A DNA stretch of 64,000 nt from JABWAJ01 sp038323375 (GTDB lineage: Bacteria > Bacteroidota > Bacteroidia > Chitinophagales > Saprospiraceae): the NCBI GenBank assembly GCA_038323375.1, contig JBBQGV010000006.1:42386-106385 (forward strand). Reading direction: 5' to 3'. This document shows positions 44,042 to 52,699 of this stretch, in pieces. Each line of letters starts with the position of its first letter. The first letter of the stretch is position 1. Below the pieces are notes generated by a model. It saw only the letters and a list, made by a program, of their open reading frames with translations, had not been told where the DNA came from and did not search any database. A program made the position numbers and the translations under genes.

Positions 44042-45907
44042 ATGTCTCTCAATTCCTACACCGAAGATAATATCCGCTCGCTCGACTGGCGCGAACACAT
44101 CAGAATGCGTCCGGGCATGTACATTGGCAAACTCGGCGACGGCACCACGCCCGACGACGGCATCTACGTACTCATCAAAGAAGTGATTGACAACTCCATT
44201 GACGAATACGTGATGGGCCACGGCAAAAACATTGACATCGCCCTACAGGAAGGCACGGTGACGGTGCGCGATTACGGGCGCGGTATTCCGCTGGGCAAAG
44301 TGATCGAATGCGTCTCGAAAATCAATACAGGCGGCAAATACGACTCGAAAGCCTTCAAAAAATCGGTGGGGCTGAACGGGGTCGGCACCAAGGCCGTGAA
44401 CGCGTTGTCGGAGTACTTCAAAGTACAGGCAATCCGCGAAGGCAAAACTAAAATTGCAGAATTCGAGCGGGGGGAACTCACCAAAGACCACAAAGAGCAA
44501 AAAACGACGGAAGAAAATGGCACGATGATCATTTTCCGTCCTGACCAGTCCATTTTCAAAAAATATCGCTTTCGCGACGAATACATCGAAAGCCAGTTGT
44601 GGAACTACGCCTACCTCAATGCGGGCTTAAAAATCAACTACAACGGCCAGGTTTTTTTATCTAAAAACGGCTTGTTTGACCTGCTTTCGCGCAAAACGGG
44701 ACATGAAGACCTGCGCTACCCCATCATCCACCTGCGCGGCGAAGACATCGAGGTGGCCATGAGCCACGGCGCACATTACGGCGAACAGTACTATTCGTTC
44801 GTCAACGGCCAGCACACCACGCAGGGCGGCACCCACCTGAACGCTTTTAAAGAAGCGGTGGTGGAAACCATCCAGAAACACTTTTCCAACAAGAACTTCG
44901 ACCGCCGCGACATCCTGTCTTCCATCATCGCTGCGGTGAGCATCAAGGTGGAAGAGCCGGTGTTTGAATCGCAGACGAAAACCAAACTCGGCTCAACAGA
45001 CATGGGACCGGAAGGCCCATCGGTGCGCACGTTCATCGGCAAATTTATGAAGGAAGCCCTCGACAACTTCCTGCACCGCAACCCCGATACGAAACGCGAA
45101 TTAGAGAAGCGCATTCTGCAATCGGAACGCGAGCGCAAAGAAATTGCCGACATCAAAAAATTGGCGAACGAACGCGCCAAAAAAGCCAACCTGCACAATA
45201 AAAAACTGCGCGACTGCCGCATCCACCTCAACGACGACGCCAAAAAAGTGGCAGAAGAGTTGCGCAAAAGTAGTACGGTCTTTATCACAGAGGGCGACTC
45301 GGCCAGCGGTTCCATTACCAAAGCGCGCGATGTGCAGACGCAAGCGGTGTTCAGTTTGCGTGGAAAACCGCTCAACTGTTATGGCCTGACGAAAAAAGTG
45401 GTGTACGAAAACGAAGAATTCAACCTGCTGCAGCACGCCCTCGACATCGAAGACGGTATGGACGACCTGCGCTACGGCCGCGTGGTCATCGCCACCGACG
45501 CCGACGTAGACGGCATGCACATCCGACTGTTGCTGCTGACGTTTTTCCTGCAATTTTTCCCGGATCTGGTGCGCAACGGCCACCTGTTCATCCTCGAAAC
45601 GCCACTGTTCCGCGTGCGCGACAAGCAGCAGACGCTCTATTGCTACAGCGAAGAAGAAAAGCAGGCCGCTATCGGAAAGCTGCGCGGCAAACCGGAGATT
45701 ACGCGGTTCAAAGGTTTGGGCGAAATTTCTCCCAACGAATTTAAGGATTTCATCAACGAAAACATCCGCCTCGAACCGGTCATCCTGAACGAAGAGAGCA
45801 ATATTGACGATATTTTGGGGTACTATATGGGCAAAAACACACCGGCCCGGCAGGAGTTTATTATTGAAAATTTGAGGGTGGAGAAGGATGATTTGGTGGA
45901 GGTTTGA
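44042..45907 (+). CDS. parE: DNA topoisomerase IV subunit B (type IIA ATPase subunit)
   Basis: 621 residues from ATG 44042; a GTG at 43979 would add 21 residues. GHKL ATPase motifs EVIDNSIDEY, RDYGRGIPLG and GLNGVGTKAVNALS; transducer lysine region QTKTKLGS; Toprim motifs FITEGDSASGS and DADVDGMHI; a short C-terminus. Its length and lack of the GyrB insertion fit ParE of Bacteroidota. The partner subunit parC, often directly downstream in the phylum, is not present: the 3' flank is non-coding and then an Rpn pseudogene. ATP-dependent decatenation of chromosomes is the expected role. Confidence 0.9.
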   Translation: MSLNSYTEDNIRSLDWREHIRMRPGMYIGKLGDGTTPDDGIYVLIKEVIDNSIDEYVMGHGKNIDIALQEGTVTVRDYGRGIPLGKVIECVSKINTGGKYDSKAFKKSVGLNGVGTKAVNALSEYFKVQAIREGKTKIAEFERGELTKDHKEQKTTEENGTMIIFRPDQSIFKKYRFRDEYIESQLWNYAYLNAGLKINYNGQVFLSKNGLFDLLSRKTGHEDLRYPIIHLRGEDIEVAMSHGAHYGEQYYSFVNGQHTTQGGTHLNAFKEAVVETIQKHFSNKNFDRRDILSSIIAAVSIKVEEPVFESQTKTKLGSTDMGPEGPSVRTFIGKFMKEALDNFLHRNPDTKRELEKRILQSERERKEIADIKKLANERAKKANLHNKKLRDCRIHLNDDAKKVAEELRKSSTVFITEGDSASGSITKARDVQTQAVFSLRGKPLNCYGLTKKVVYENEEFNLLQHALDIEDGMDDLRYGRVVIATDADVDGMHIRLLLLTFFLQFFPDLVRNGHLFILETPLFRVRDKQQTLYCYSEEEKQAAIGKLRGKPEITRFKGLGEISPNEFKDFINENIRLEPVILNEESNIDDILGYYMGKNTPARQEFIIENLRVEKDDLVEV

Positions 45908-46213
45908 ATTTTATGCTGATTCCAGGCTGGAGCCTGAAGAATAGGACACGCGAGGCGGAGCCATCGCGCGAGCGGGCGAAATCCAGGTTGTTTCACCTAC
46001 ATTTCGTCCGGTCAAGTTTTTAATTTCGGCGAAATTTATGTATTTTTGTTGTCATGAGCGGAGATGGTTTGTTTCGTCTTGCAATTACAAAGCTAACCTA
46101 TCCGCTCAGCTTTTACCACCTAACCGGACTCTTTACACAACCCCAGACAGGGCGCGACGGATTGCAAATCCGCGCGAGCAGCGTATTCTAAACAAGCCAT
46201 AGTTGGGCGATTT
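45908..46213. other. Non-coding region after parE
   Basis: About 300 bp. The first 80 bases resemble, inverted, part of 26710-26755. TATTTTTG at 46041-46048 is a -7-like box followed by a 45-codon ORF (46054-46191, MSGDGLFRLAITKLTYPL) that I cannot support as a gene. CGGATT-TGC-AAATCCG near 46158-46172 is a small hairpin. Confidence 0.4.
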
Positions 46214-46618
46214 TTATAATTTATCTATTTCATCGTCTGAAAGCCCTGTTAATCGTTTGATTGTTGTGTTATCAAAACCTTCTTTTTTCATTTCTTTGGC
46301 TATCTCATGCTTCTCTTTTTTTCTCCCGTCCATTTCTGCTGTATTCACGGCCTCTTTAACTTCTAAGTAACTTATCCTGCTTTGTTCATATTCATCTCTC
46401 TATTCTGGTGTCATATTGGCAACTTCGGCAGTTTTAAACGCCTTTTCAAATATAGGTTCTTTCAAAATAGCGGGTATATCATCGAAAGTTTCCAACTTCT
46501 TTAAAAAGTAAACCCACTTGTTAAAGTGCGTTTTTAACTCATGCCTTAGATAGTATCCACGAATCAGAGCCAAAAAAGTTCGTATACCCCTGGTTTCGTT
46601 TAATGGATAAATCGAGTT
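46214..46618 (-). pseudogene. Rpn family recombination-promoting nuclease / PD-(D/E)XK transposase, 3' remnant
   Basis: Read on the minus strand the sequence gives RGYYLRHELKTHFNKWVYFL, then LKEPIFEKAFKTAEVANMTPE, an in-frame TAG, then EYEQSRISYLEVKEAVNTAE, a Lys/Glu-rich linker and IKRLTGLSDDEIDKL before the stop. This is the C-terminal half of Rpn/PDDEXK_2 proteins, including the final TGLS-x-EEI-like helix. The N-terminal nuclease half is absent and the fragment is interrupted by the internal stop near 46400, so it is a decayed mobile gene. AT-richer than its neighbours. Confidence 0.8.
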
Positions 46619-46640
46619 TTACTTAAAAGGCACCGCACGA

Positions 46641-46738
46641 ACATCTTGATGACACAGAGTTCCACGGAGTAAAAGGAGTTCCACAGAGCGCCTAACTCCG
46701 CGAGACTCCTTTTACTCCGCGAGACTCCGCGCCAAAAT
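46641..46738. repeat. Dispersed short-repeat cluster, locus 2
   Basis: GACACAGAGTTCCACGGAG, then GGAGTTCCACAGAGCG and tandem CTCCGCGAGACTCC units. Same family as 32364-32482 and 63219-63300; it sits in the leader of the GT-C/TPR gene. Confidence 0.75.
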
Positions 46739-46826
46739 CGAGTTTTCGCAGACACCCCAAGCCGCTTTCACCTCCTCCTTTCCACAAATTTTTTCTAACT
46801 TGCGCCCGCTTAAAAACAACCTTTTC

Positions 46827-49037
46827 ATGAGCCAACGCAAGCAACAACCGCGTAAGCCTTCGGTGCCCGAGCCAAAGGCACCTGCATCCCCCCCCCAAAA
46901 GCCTGCACCGGAAAAAGCGAGTCTGACCACGCCGCACGACGGGCTGCTGCGCAAGGTATTCTACGGCTTGGCCGGCGGGATGCTCCTGCTGTTGCTGGCC
47001 TTGGCGCCCGGCAGCGGCATCAACGCCGACGACGAATACCAGGTGGATTATTCCGAAAAATTGGTGCGCTACTACGCCACCATGGGCGCGGATACAGCCG
47101 CGTTGAACATCCCCAAAGGCAACATGCACTTGTACGGCGGCCTGTTCGACCTCACGGCGGGCACCATCAATCACGGGTTGGGTTACACTGAATACGACGC
47201 GGGCTACCACACGGTGCGGCATTTGCTGATCGCGCTATTCGGCTTTTTAGCTTTGCTGTTTACGGGCTTGCTGGCCAAAGAAATTGGTGGCTGGCGAGCC
47301 GGAATTCTGGCGCTGCTGCTCCTGTTTTTGTCGCCGCGGTTCCTGGGGCATTCGCTGATGAACCCCAAAGACATTCCGTTTGCGGCGGGGTTTGCTATAT
47401 CGTTGTATTACTTGGCACGGTTGCTGCGGGAATTGCCGCAATGGAGTTGGCGCACGGCGGGCGGACTCACCGCGGGCATCGCTATTGCTTTGGCGACGCG
47501 CTCCGGCGGTTTGATGCTCATTGGCTACCTCGGGTTGTTTGCGGGATTTGATTTTTTGGCGAAAGCCAATGCAAAAAAACTGCCCAAAACCAGCAATGCG
47601 CTGCTTAACTATGCATCTGCCATTGCAGGCATCGCCATCGCCGGGTATTTTCTGGCGGTACTGACCTGGCCTGCGGCTTTGGTGGATCCGCTGCGGCATC
47701 CGCTGGCTTCGTTGGCGGAGTTCTCCAAGCTCGGGGTGCGCATCCGCGTACTGTTTATGGGCGACAACGTGTTGTCCGACGGCACGCCCTGGTATTATCC
47801 GGTGCTTTGGATTGCAAAAACGATTCCATTGCTGGCGTTGGTAGGTTTTGCGGGTGGCATGGCTGTATTGCCGCTCCTGTGGCGCCGCTACCAGGCCCTT
47901 CCGGTTTTGATGGTGGCGTTTGCTGCCGTTTTCCCATTGGCTTACATCATTTACAAAGACTCGCTGCTGCACGACGGCTGGCGACACTTGCTGTTCGTTT
48001 ACCCGGCAATGGTGGTGCTGGCGGCGCTGTTCTGGACAACTTGCGAACATTGGGTACGCAACAACAAAATCGGGCGGTACGTCGTCATCGGCGTGGTAGC
48101 GCTGGGCCTGCTGGAACCGGCGGTTTTCATCTCGCGCAACCGCTCCTACCCTTACGTGTATTTCAACCCCATCGGTGGCGGACTGCACGGCGCGTACGGC
48201 AATTACGAAACCGATTATTGGGGCGTGAGCGCCAAACAAGCCATCAACTGGATGAAGCAGGAAGGCATCATCCGCCCGGATATGACCGATACGCTGACCA
48301 TTGGCACCAGCCTTTATTTCAATGTGAGCCGGCAATTGGGCAGCGAATACAAAGACAAAGTGAAGGTAAAATACGTGCGCTTTAACAACCGCTATTCGGA
48401 AGCTTGGGACTACGGCATTTTCCCGTCACGATACATCCGCGGGCCGCACCTGCTCGCCGGAAGCTGGCCGAACGACAAAACGGTACATACCATCAAAGCC
48501 AACGGTGTGCCGTTGCTGGCCGTCGAAAAAGAGGATCCGGAACACCACGCCTATAAAGGCGACCAGGCTGTGAAACAGCGCGCCTGGGACGTGGCCATCG
48601 CCGAATATCAGCAGGAGACGGCCAAATATCCCAAAAATGAACTGGCCTGGCTGGGCTTGGCCAACAGCTACGTCAACGCCGGCAAAAACGACGAAGCGCT
48701 TAAAGCTGCCGATCAGGCCCTGAAACTCGCGCCCGACAACGAAAACGGTTTGTACTACCGGGGCTTGATCCTGATGCAGCAAGGTAATACCCCTGAAGCG
48801 GGTGCCGCTTTTGAACGCCTGATCGAAGTCAACGATGAATTCCCGGCGGCCTACTACTACTTGGCCAATATTTACCAGGCGCGCGGGGATGCCCTGCAAG
48901 CATTGAAATACCTGGAACAGGCCATCAAACTGAATCCGAGGTTCAAGGAAGCTTATTTGCTGGCGGCGCAAATTTTGGAGCAACAGGGCGATGCGCAGAC
49001 GGCGGCGCAGTATCGGCAGGCGGCGGCGCAGTTTTGA
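46827..49037 (+). CDS. GT-C (family 39-like) membrane glycosyltransferase fused to TPR repeats
   Basis: 736 residues from ATG 46827. A proline-rich cytoplasmic N-terminus (1-35) contains a C9 run (codons 21-23). About 11 transmembrane helices follow (40-440), with an acidic luminal motif after the first helix (NADDEYQVDYSEKLVRYY) and RFLGHSLMNPKDIPFA, both typical of GT39/ArnT-like enzymes that use polyprenyl-linked sugars. A periplasmic region and four TPR units come last (about 576-736, ELAWLGLANSYVNAGKNDEALKAADQALKLAP). Such GT-plus-TPR architecture suggests protein or glycan O-mannosylation-type transfer with a built-in docking domain. Acceptor unknown. The start at 46800 (TTG) is less likely. 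Confidence 0.82.
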   Translation: MSQRKQQPRKPSVPEPKAPASPPQKPAPEKASLTTPHDGLLRKVFYGLAGGMLLLLLALAPGSGINADDEYQVDYSEKLVRYYATMGADTAALNIPKGNMHLYGGLFDLTAGTINHGLGYTEYDAGYHTVRHLLIALFGFLALLFTGLLAKEIGGWRAGILALLLLFLSPRFLGHSLMNPKDIPFAAGFAISLYYLARLLRELPQWSWRTAGGLTAGIAIALATRSGGLMLIGYLGLFAGFDFLAKANAKKLPKTSNALLNYASAIAGIAIAGYFLAVLTWPAALVDPLRHPLASLAEFSKLGVRIRVLFMGDNVLSDGTPWYYPVLWIAKTIPLLALVGFAGGMAVLPLLWRRYQALPVLMVAFAAVFPLAYIIYKDSLLHDGWRHLLFVYPAMVVLAALFWTTCEHWVRNNKIGRYVVIGVVALGLLEPAVFISRNRSYPYVYFNPIGGGLHGAYGNYETDYWGVSAKQAINWMKQEGIIRPDMTDTLTIGTSLYFNVSRQLGSEYKDKVKVKYVRFNNRYSEAWDYGIFPSRYIRGPHLLAGSWPNDKTVHTIKANGVPLLAVEKEDPEHHAYKGDQAVKQRAWDVAIAEYQQETAKYPKNELAWLGLANSYVNAGKNDEALKAADQALKLAPDNENGLYYRGLILMQQGNTPEAGAAFERLIEVNDEFPAAYYYLANIYQARGDALQALKYLEQAIKLNPRFKEAYLLAAQILEQQGDAQTAAQYRQAAAQF
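46888..46896 (+). repeat. Homopolymeric C9 tract in the GT-C/TPR gene
   Basis: Nine consecutive C in codons 21-23, within the Pro-rich N-terminus (APASPPQKPAP). The present length keeps the long frame open; a change of one base would shift it. Confidence 0.88.
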
Positions 49038-49107
49038 TGTTTGTTGTCGGTTGTTCGTTGTTCGTTAGCGTTTGGATTGATGATATTTGGGGATAAAAAG
49101 TTGTTCC

Positions 49108-49335
49108 TTTCGACTCCGCTCAATGAACAACATGGTTTGCTAAACGAATGTAAAATTGGGCATTAATAGACTAAAAAGGAATGTTTTAAAACAATCCGGC
49201 ATCCTCTTTGATCCCTTTGCGTCTAAAATTTCCCGCAAAGAGCGCAAAGGTCTCGCACAACGGGAGGACGCTAAGGAGTCGTCCTGCTTTGCGGACTTGG
49301 CGTATCCTTTGCGCACCTTTGCGGGAAACAATCTT
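49108..49335. repeat. Intergenic repeats (TTTCGACTCCGCTCAA and CGCAAAG types)
   Basis: A 25-bp word at 49108-49132 beginning TTTCGACTCCGCTCAA recurs at 50395-50419 with one mismatch. 49215-49335 contains repeated CGCAAAG/CTTTGCG words in both orientations around CGCAAAGAGCGCAAAGG, a type of intergenic repeat common in this phylum. 49038-49451 has no gene. Confidence 0.65.
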
Positions 49336-49451
49336 TCGGAAAACTTGTCCCGTATAATAGGAGGACGCCAACGAAGTGTTTTACATCATTCAAAAATCTC
49401 TGTTTTCTTGCCGATCTCACGTTAAATGATAAATCAATACTAGTATCTGAC

Positions 49452-50252
49452 ATGAACTATAAACTCCTTTTCCCCACTTACCGAAACCGGTTTCAGTTTA
49501 TCCGGCGGCATTTGAACCGATTAGATGCCGAGCCGCAACCGGGGAAAGCGCTCAACCTGGGCGCTGGCGAAGGCGATTACGACGCAATGATTGCCAAACA
49601 TTGCCGCGAATTGGTGTCGTGCGACATCAACGAGCAGGATGTGAACTATGCAAAAGCGCTGAACTATGAAGTACCCAATGTGGAATACCGCGTGGAAAAT
49701 GCGCTGAATCTGACGTTCCCGGACAATACTTTTGATTTGCTGCTTTCAATGGAAGTGATCGAACACGTGGGGCATCCCGAACGGATGGTTTCAGAAGTGC
49801 GTCGCGTGCTCAAGCCCGGCGGATTGGCGCTGATTACTTTTCCTTCGCTCGACTTCCCGTTTACTTACGACCCCATCAACCGCATCCTGAGCTGGTTTTC
49901 CAACGAAAAAATATCACAGGGCGCCTACGCATTCGGGCACGAATACCTGATTTCTCCCGCAAAATTCCGGGAATGGGCAGCTGCTTATGGCTTAGAAATC
50001 GTAGAAGAAACCAACCTCAGTGGCTATTTGGTCGGCCTGCTGGAAATGTACTGGACGGGCTTGATTCAGCGGATTTTTAAAGCGAACGCCACCAATTTAC
50101 AGGAAGATCAAACCAAGCGCATGGCTCTGCGCCCTTCGATGAAGGAACCAGCCCTGGCTACAGTTACCGACGGCATTTTGGCCGTAGACCGCGCGCTGTT
50201 TGGGAAGGCGGCGCATTCGGTAGGGAAGGGGTTTTTGTTGAGGAAGATTTGA
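49452..50252 (+). CDS. Class I SAM-dependent methyltransferase
   Basis: 266 residues. Motif I LNLGAGEGDYDAMIA (about 32-46), the acidic strand SCDINEQDVNYA, then NLTFPDNTFDLLLSMEVIEHVGHPERMVSEVRRVLKPGGLALITFPS, the methyltransferase-11 type layout. The C-terminal third (YAFGHEYLISPAKFREWAAAYGLEIVEE) includes a hydrophobic segment. Acceptor unknown; related enzymes act in lipid or polysaccharide modification, and the GT-C gene upstream makes an envelope role plausible but unproven. The stop codon lies at the edge of repeat R1 copy 3. Confidence 0.88.
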   Translation: MNYKLLFPTYRNRFQFIRRHLNRLDAEPQPGKALNLGAGEGDYDAMIAKHCRELVSCDINEQDVNYAKALNYEVPNVEYRVENALNLTFPDNTFDLLLSMEVIEHVGHPERMVSEVRRVLKPGGLALITFPSLDFPFTYDPINRILSWFSNEKISQGAYAFGHEYLISPAKFREWAAAYGLEIVEETNLSGYLVGLLEMYWTGLIQRIFKANATNLQEDQTKRMALRPSMKEPALATVTDGILAVDRALFGKAAHSVGKGFLLRKI

Positions 50253-50390
50253 GGATGCGAGGATGCGAGCGCGGGCAGAGCCGGTAGGGTGCAACCCTCG
50301 CGGTCGCCCAAACACTCAACGAGCCACCAACAAGAAAGATTTGAAGACTCCGCTTGGGCGGGACAAGTTTTGAAGATGATAGAACAAAAC
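50253..50390 (+). repeat. Dispersed repeat R1, copy 3
   Basis: Same order of words as the copies at 1048 and 20829: GAGCGCGGGCAGAGCC, GGTAGGGTGCAACC, CTCGCGGTCGCCC, AAACACTCAACGAGCC, AAGATTTGAAGA. One G-to-A change weakens the core hairpin (GCAACC opposite GGTCGC). It begins right after the methyltransferase stop and is oriented toward the carboxyltransferase gene. Confidence 0.8.
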
Positions 50391-50413
50391 GACGTTTCGA
50401 CTCCGCTCAACGA

Positions 50414-50451
50414 ACAACAAACAACCACAACCACAACAAACAACCACAACC
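50414..50451 (+). promoter_or_regulatory. Guanine-free leader made of two perfect 19-bp tandem repeats
   Basis: Units 50414-50432 and 50433-50451 are identical (ACAACAAACAACCACAACC) and abut the ATG of the carboxyltransferase gene. The leader contains only A and C, so it is unstructured and has no Shine-Dalgarno sequence. Confidence 0.85.
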
Positions 50452-51993
50452 ATGGACGGTCAATTAAAGCAACTTCAGGACAAAATCGCCGAAGCCCAAT
50501 TGGGCGGCGGCAAAGCGCGTATTGTTTCCCAGCACGAAAAAGGCAAACTCACGGCCCGCGAGCGCATCCATTTTTTATTGGACGAAGGCTCGTTTGAGGA
50601 AATCGGGATGCTGGTGACGCACCGGAGCAATGATTTTGGTATGGAAAAACAGCAGGTGCCCGGCGATGGCGTGGTGACCGGTTATGGCACCGTCAATGGT
50701 CGGCTCGTTTACGTATTTGCTCAGGATTTTACCGTATTTGGCGGTTCTCTTTCTGAAACCCATGCTGAAAAAATCTGCAAAATCATGGATCTTTCCATGC
50801 GTAACGGCGCACCGGTGATCGGGTTAAATGACTCCGGCGGCGCACGCATTCAGGAGGGGGTGAATTCATTGGGCGGCTACGCAGATATTTTCTACCGCAA
50901 TGTACAGGCTTCCGGCGTGGTGCCTCAAATTTCGGCCATCATGGGCCCTTGTGCAGGTGGCGCAGTCTATTCCCCGGCAATGACCGATTTTACGATTATG
51001 GTGGAGCAATCTTCCTACATGTTCGTCACCGGCCCCAACGTGGTAAAAACCGTCACCAACGAAGAAGTCAGCTCGGAAGAACTCGGCGGTGCGCACACCC
51101 ACGCCACAAAATCGGGCGTCACGCATTTCACAGCCGCCAACGATTTGGATTGCATCAATAAAGTCAAGCGACTCCTCTCCTACCTGCCGCAAAACTGCGA
51201 GGGCACCGCTCCAATGCTGCCTTTTGAAGCTGGAGATGAATACCGGGAAGCCCTTCGTCAAATCATCCCGGAGAACGCCAACCAGCCTTACGACATGCGC
51301 GAAGTCATCGAAGGCATCGTGGACGAAAGCTCCTTTTTTGAAGTCCACAGAGAATTTGCCGAAAACATCGTGGTCGGGTTTGCCCGGCTCGGCGGCAGAA
51401 GCATTGGCATCGTCGGGAATCAGCCGATGAGTCTGGCCGGTGTATTAGACGTGAACAGTTCACGCAAAGCGGCGCGTTTTGTGCAGTTTTGCGATTGCTT
51501 CAACATCCCGTTGCTGGTACTGGTGGATGTGCCCGGCTTTTTGCCCGGAACCGACCAGGAATGGAACGGCATCATCACCAACGGCGCGAAATTGTTGTTT
51601 GCGTTCAGCGAAGCCACCGTACCCCGCGTCACGCTGATTACCCGCAAAGCTTACGGTGGCGCGTACGACGTGATGAATTCCAAACACATTGGTGCCGACA
51701 TGAACTTCGCCTGGCCAACTGCACAAATTGCGGTAATGGGTGCCAAAGGGGCTTCGGAAATCATTTTCAAAAAAGAAATCCAGGAAGCTGCCGACCCTGC
51801 GGCCATGCTGGTGGAAAAAGAACAGGAATACCAGGAAAAATTTGCCCACCCCTACCGCGCTGCCCAACGCGGCTTTATAGACGAGGTCATTGACCCGAAA
51901 GATACGCGTCGCAAACTGATCAAGTCTTTTGCGATGTTAGAAAACAAAGTGGCGCACAGGCCGAAGAAGAAGCATGGGAATATCCCGCTATAA
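50452..51993 (+). CDS. Acyl-CoA carboxylase, carboxyltransferase (beta) subunit
   Basis: 513 residues of the propionyl/methylmalonyl-CoA carboxyltransferase family. Markers: KLTARERIHFLLDEGSFEEIG, VYVFAQDFTVFGGSLSETHAEKI, NDSGGARIQEGVNSLGGYADIF, MGPCAGGAVYSPAMTDF (first oxyanion region) and, in the second crotonase half, LVLVDVPGFLPGTDQEWNGI and ITRKAYGGAYDVMNSKHIGAD. It transfers CO2 from carboxybiotin to propionyl-CoA or a related acyl-CoA, or acts in a decarboxylase complex. No biotin carboxylase or biotin carrier gene is in the window. The stop codon (51991-51993) abuts MITE copy B. Confidence 0.94.
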   Translation: MDGQLKQLQDKIAEAQLGGGKARIVSQHEKGKLTARERIHFLLDEGSFEEIGMLVTHRSNDFGMEKQQVPGDGVVTGYGTVNGRLVYVFAQDFTVFGGSLSETHAEKICKIMDLSMRNGAPVIGLNDSGGARIQEGVNSLGGYADIFYRNVQASGVVPQISAIMGPCAGGAVYSPAMTDFTIMVEQSSYMFVTGPNVVKTVTNEEVSSEELGGAHTHATKSGVTHFTAANDLDCINKVKRLLSYLPQNCEGTAPMLPFEAGDEYREALRQIIPENANQPYDMREVIEGIVDESSFFEVHREFAENIVVGFARLGGRSIGIVGNQPMSLAGVLDVNSSRKAARFVQFCDCFNIPLLVLVDVPGFLPGTDQEWNGIITNGAKLLFAFSEATVPRVTLITRKAYGGAYDVMNSKHIGADMNFAWPTAQIAVMGAKGASEIIFKKEIQEAADPAAMLVEKEQEYQEKFAHPYRAAQRGFIDEVIDPKDTRRKLIKSFAMLENKVAHRPKKKHGNIPL

Positions 51994-51994
51994 T

Positions 51995-52140
51995 TAGTGT
52001 CTGTCTTTATAGTCCGATAACTGCGTTGTGTTTTGCCCCAAAACTAGTCATTTACGCGAGTAAACTCCCATTTTTGGGGCAAAACACGCCTTGTTCTCGA
52101 ACGCTAAAGAACAGACACGGGACTAAATGGACAGACACTA
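51995..52140. mobile_element. MITE-like element with nested hairpins, copy B
   Basis: 146 bp with perfect 11-bp ends TAGTGTCTGTC and GACAGACACTA (14 bp counting flanking AAT/ATT). The internal stem GTTTTGCCCCAAA pairs with TTTGGGGCAAAAC; compared with copy A several stem bases differ, with matching changes in both arms. The nested hairpin is TTTAC-GCGA-GTAAA. It exactly fills the gap between two convergent stop codons (TAA at 51991 and TAA read from 52144), so it is likely to act as their shared transcript end. Confidence 0.85.
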
Positions 52141-52141
52141 A

Positions 52142-52699
52142 TTAGATTTTCCATTTGAGATTACACCCCCCACTCGGATACTGAACTTCGCTCACCGCAT
52201 GCTCTTCCAGCACTGCATCAAGCGCAGCGCGCAAATCGGTGCCGGTCAGTGGGTTCGTGTTTTTGGGTCTGGAATCGTCTAATCTGCCGCGGTAGACCAA
52301 CCTCAAGGTGCCGTCAAACACATAAAAATCCGGCGTGCAGGCCGCATCGTAGGCACGGGCAACGTCTTGGGTTTCGTCGTAGAGGTACGGAAAGGTATAG
52401 CCGGCTGCTTTGGCGTGGGGTCTCATTTTTTCGGGTGCATCGTCGGGATAATTGACGGCGTCGTTAGAGCTGATGCCAATGAAACTGACGCCTTTGGCCT
52501 GGTAATCTTTTGTGACGCGCACAATTTCAGGGTTCACGTGGATCACGTAAGGGCAATGGTTGCACAAAAACATCACAACGGTGGCTTTGTCGGAACGCAG
52601 TTCGGATAAGCGCATCAATTTTCCCGAAACGGTATCGGGCAATTCAAATTCAGGTGCTGTTGTGCCCAGCGGCAGCATGGTAGATTCTGTAAATGCCAT
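52142..52699 (-). CDS. Thioredoxin-fold redoxin (AhpC/TSA-like)
   Basis: 185 residues from ATG 52699 (MAFTESTMLPLGTTAPEFELPD); the open frame continues 15 codons further without support. The redox motif is MFLCNHCPYV (Cys-Asn-His-Cys), followed by VSFIGISSNDAVNYPDDAPE and CTPDFYVFDGTLRLVYRGRLDD. The CNHCPYV block is characteristic of a group of bacterial thioredoxin-family proteins of unknown partner. No signal peptide, so probably cytoplasmic. Convergent with the carboxyltransferase gene, separated only by MITE copy B. Confidence 0.9.
   Translation of the reverse strand: MAFTESTMLPLGTTAPEFELPDTVSGKLMRLSELRSDKATVVMFLCNHCPYVIHVNPEIVRVTKDYQAKGVSFIGISSNDAVNYPDDAPEKMRPHAKAAGYTFPYLYDETQDVARAYDAACTPDFYVFDGTLRLVYRGRLDDSRPKNTNPLTGTDLRAALDAVLEEHAVSEVQYPSGGCNLKWKI

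Noticed and set aside
46158..46172. CGGATTTGCAATCCG-like hairpin considered as part of a tRNA
   Set aside because: No acceptor stem, anticodon arm or T-arm can be drawn around it.
46054..46191. 45-codon ORF behind a -7-like box
   Set aside because: No conserved feature and no -33 box; kept only as a note in the non-coding region.
47247..48335. 362-codon minus-strand frame
   Set aside because: Antisense to the GT-C transmembrane core; composition (Gln/Arg/His-rich) is typical of a shadow frame.
49201..49335. CGCAAAG-word array considered as a CRISPR
   Set aside because: Words are short, in both orientations and unevenly spaced, with no constant repeat-spacer period and no cas genes in the window.
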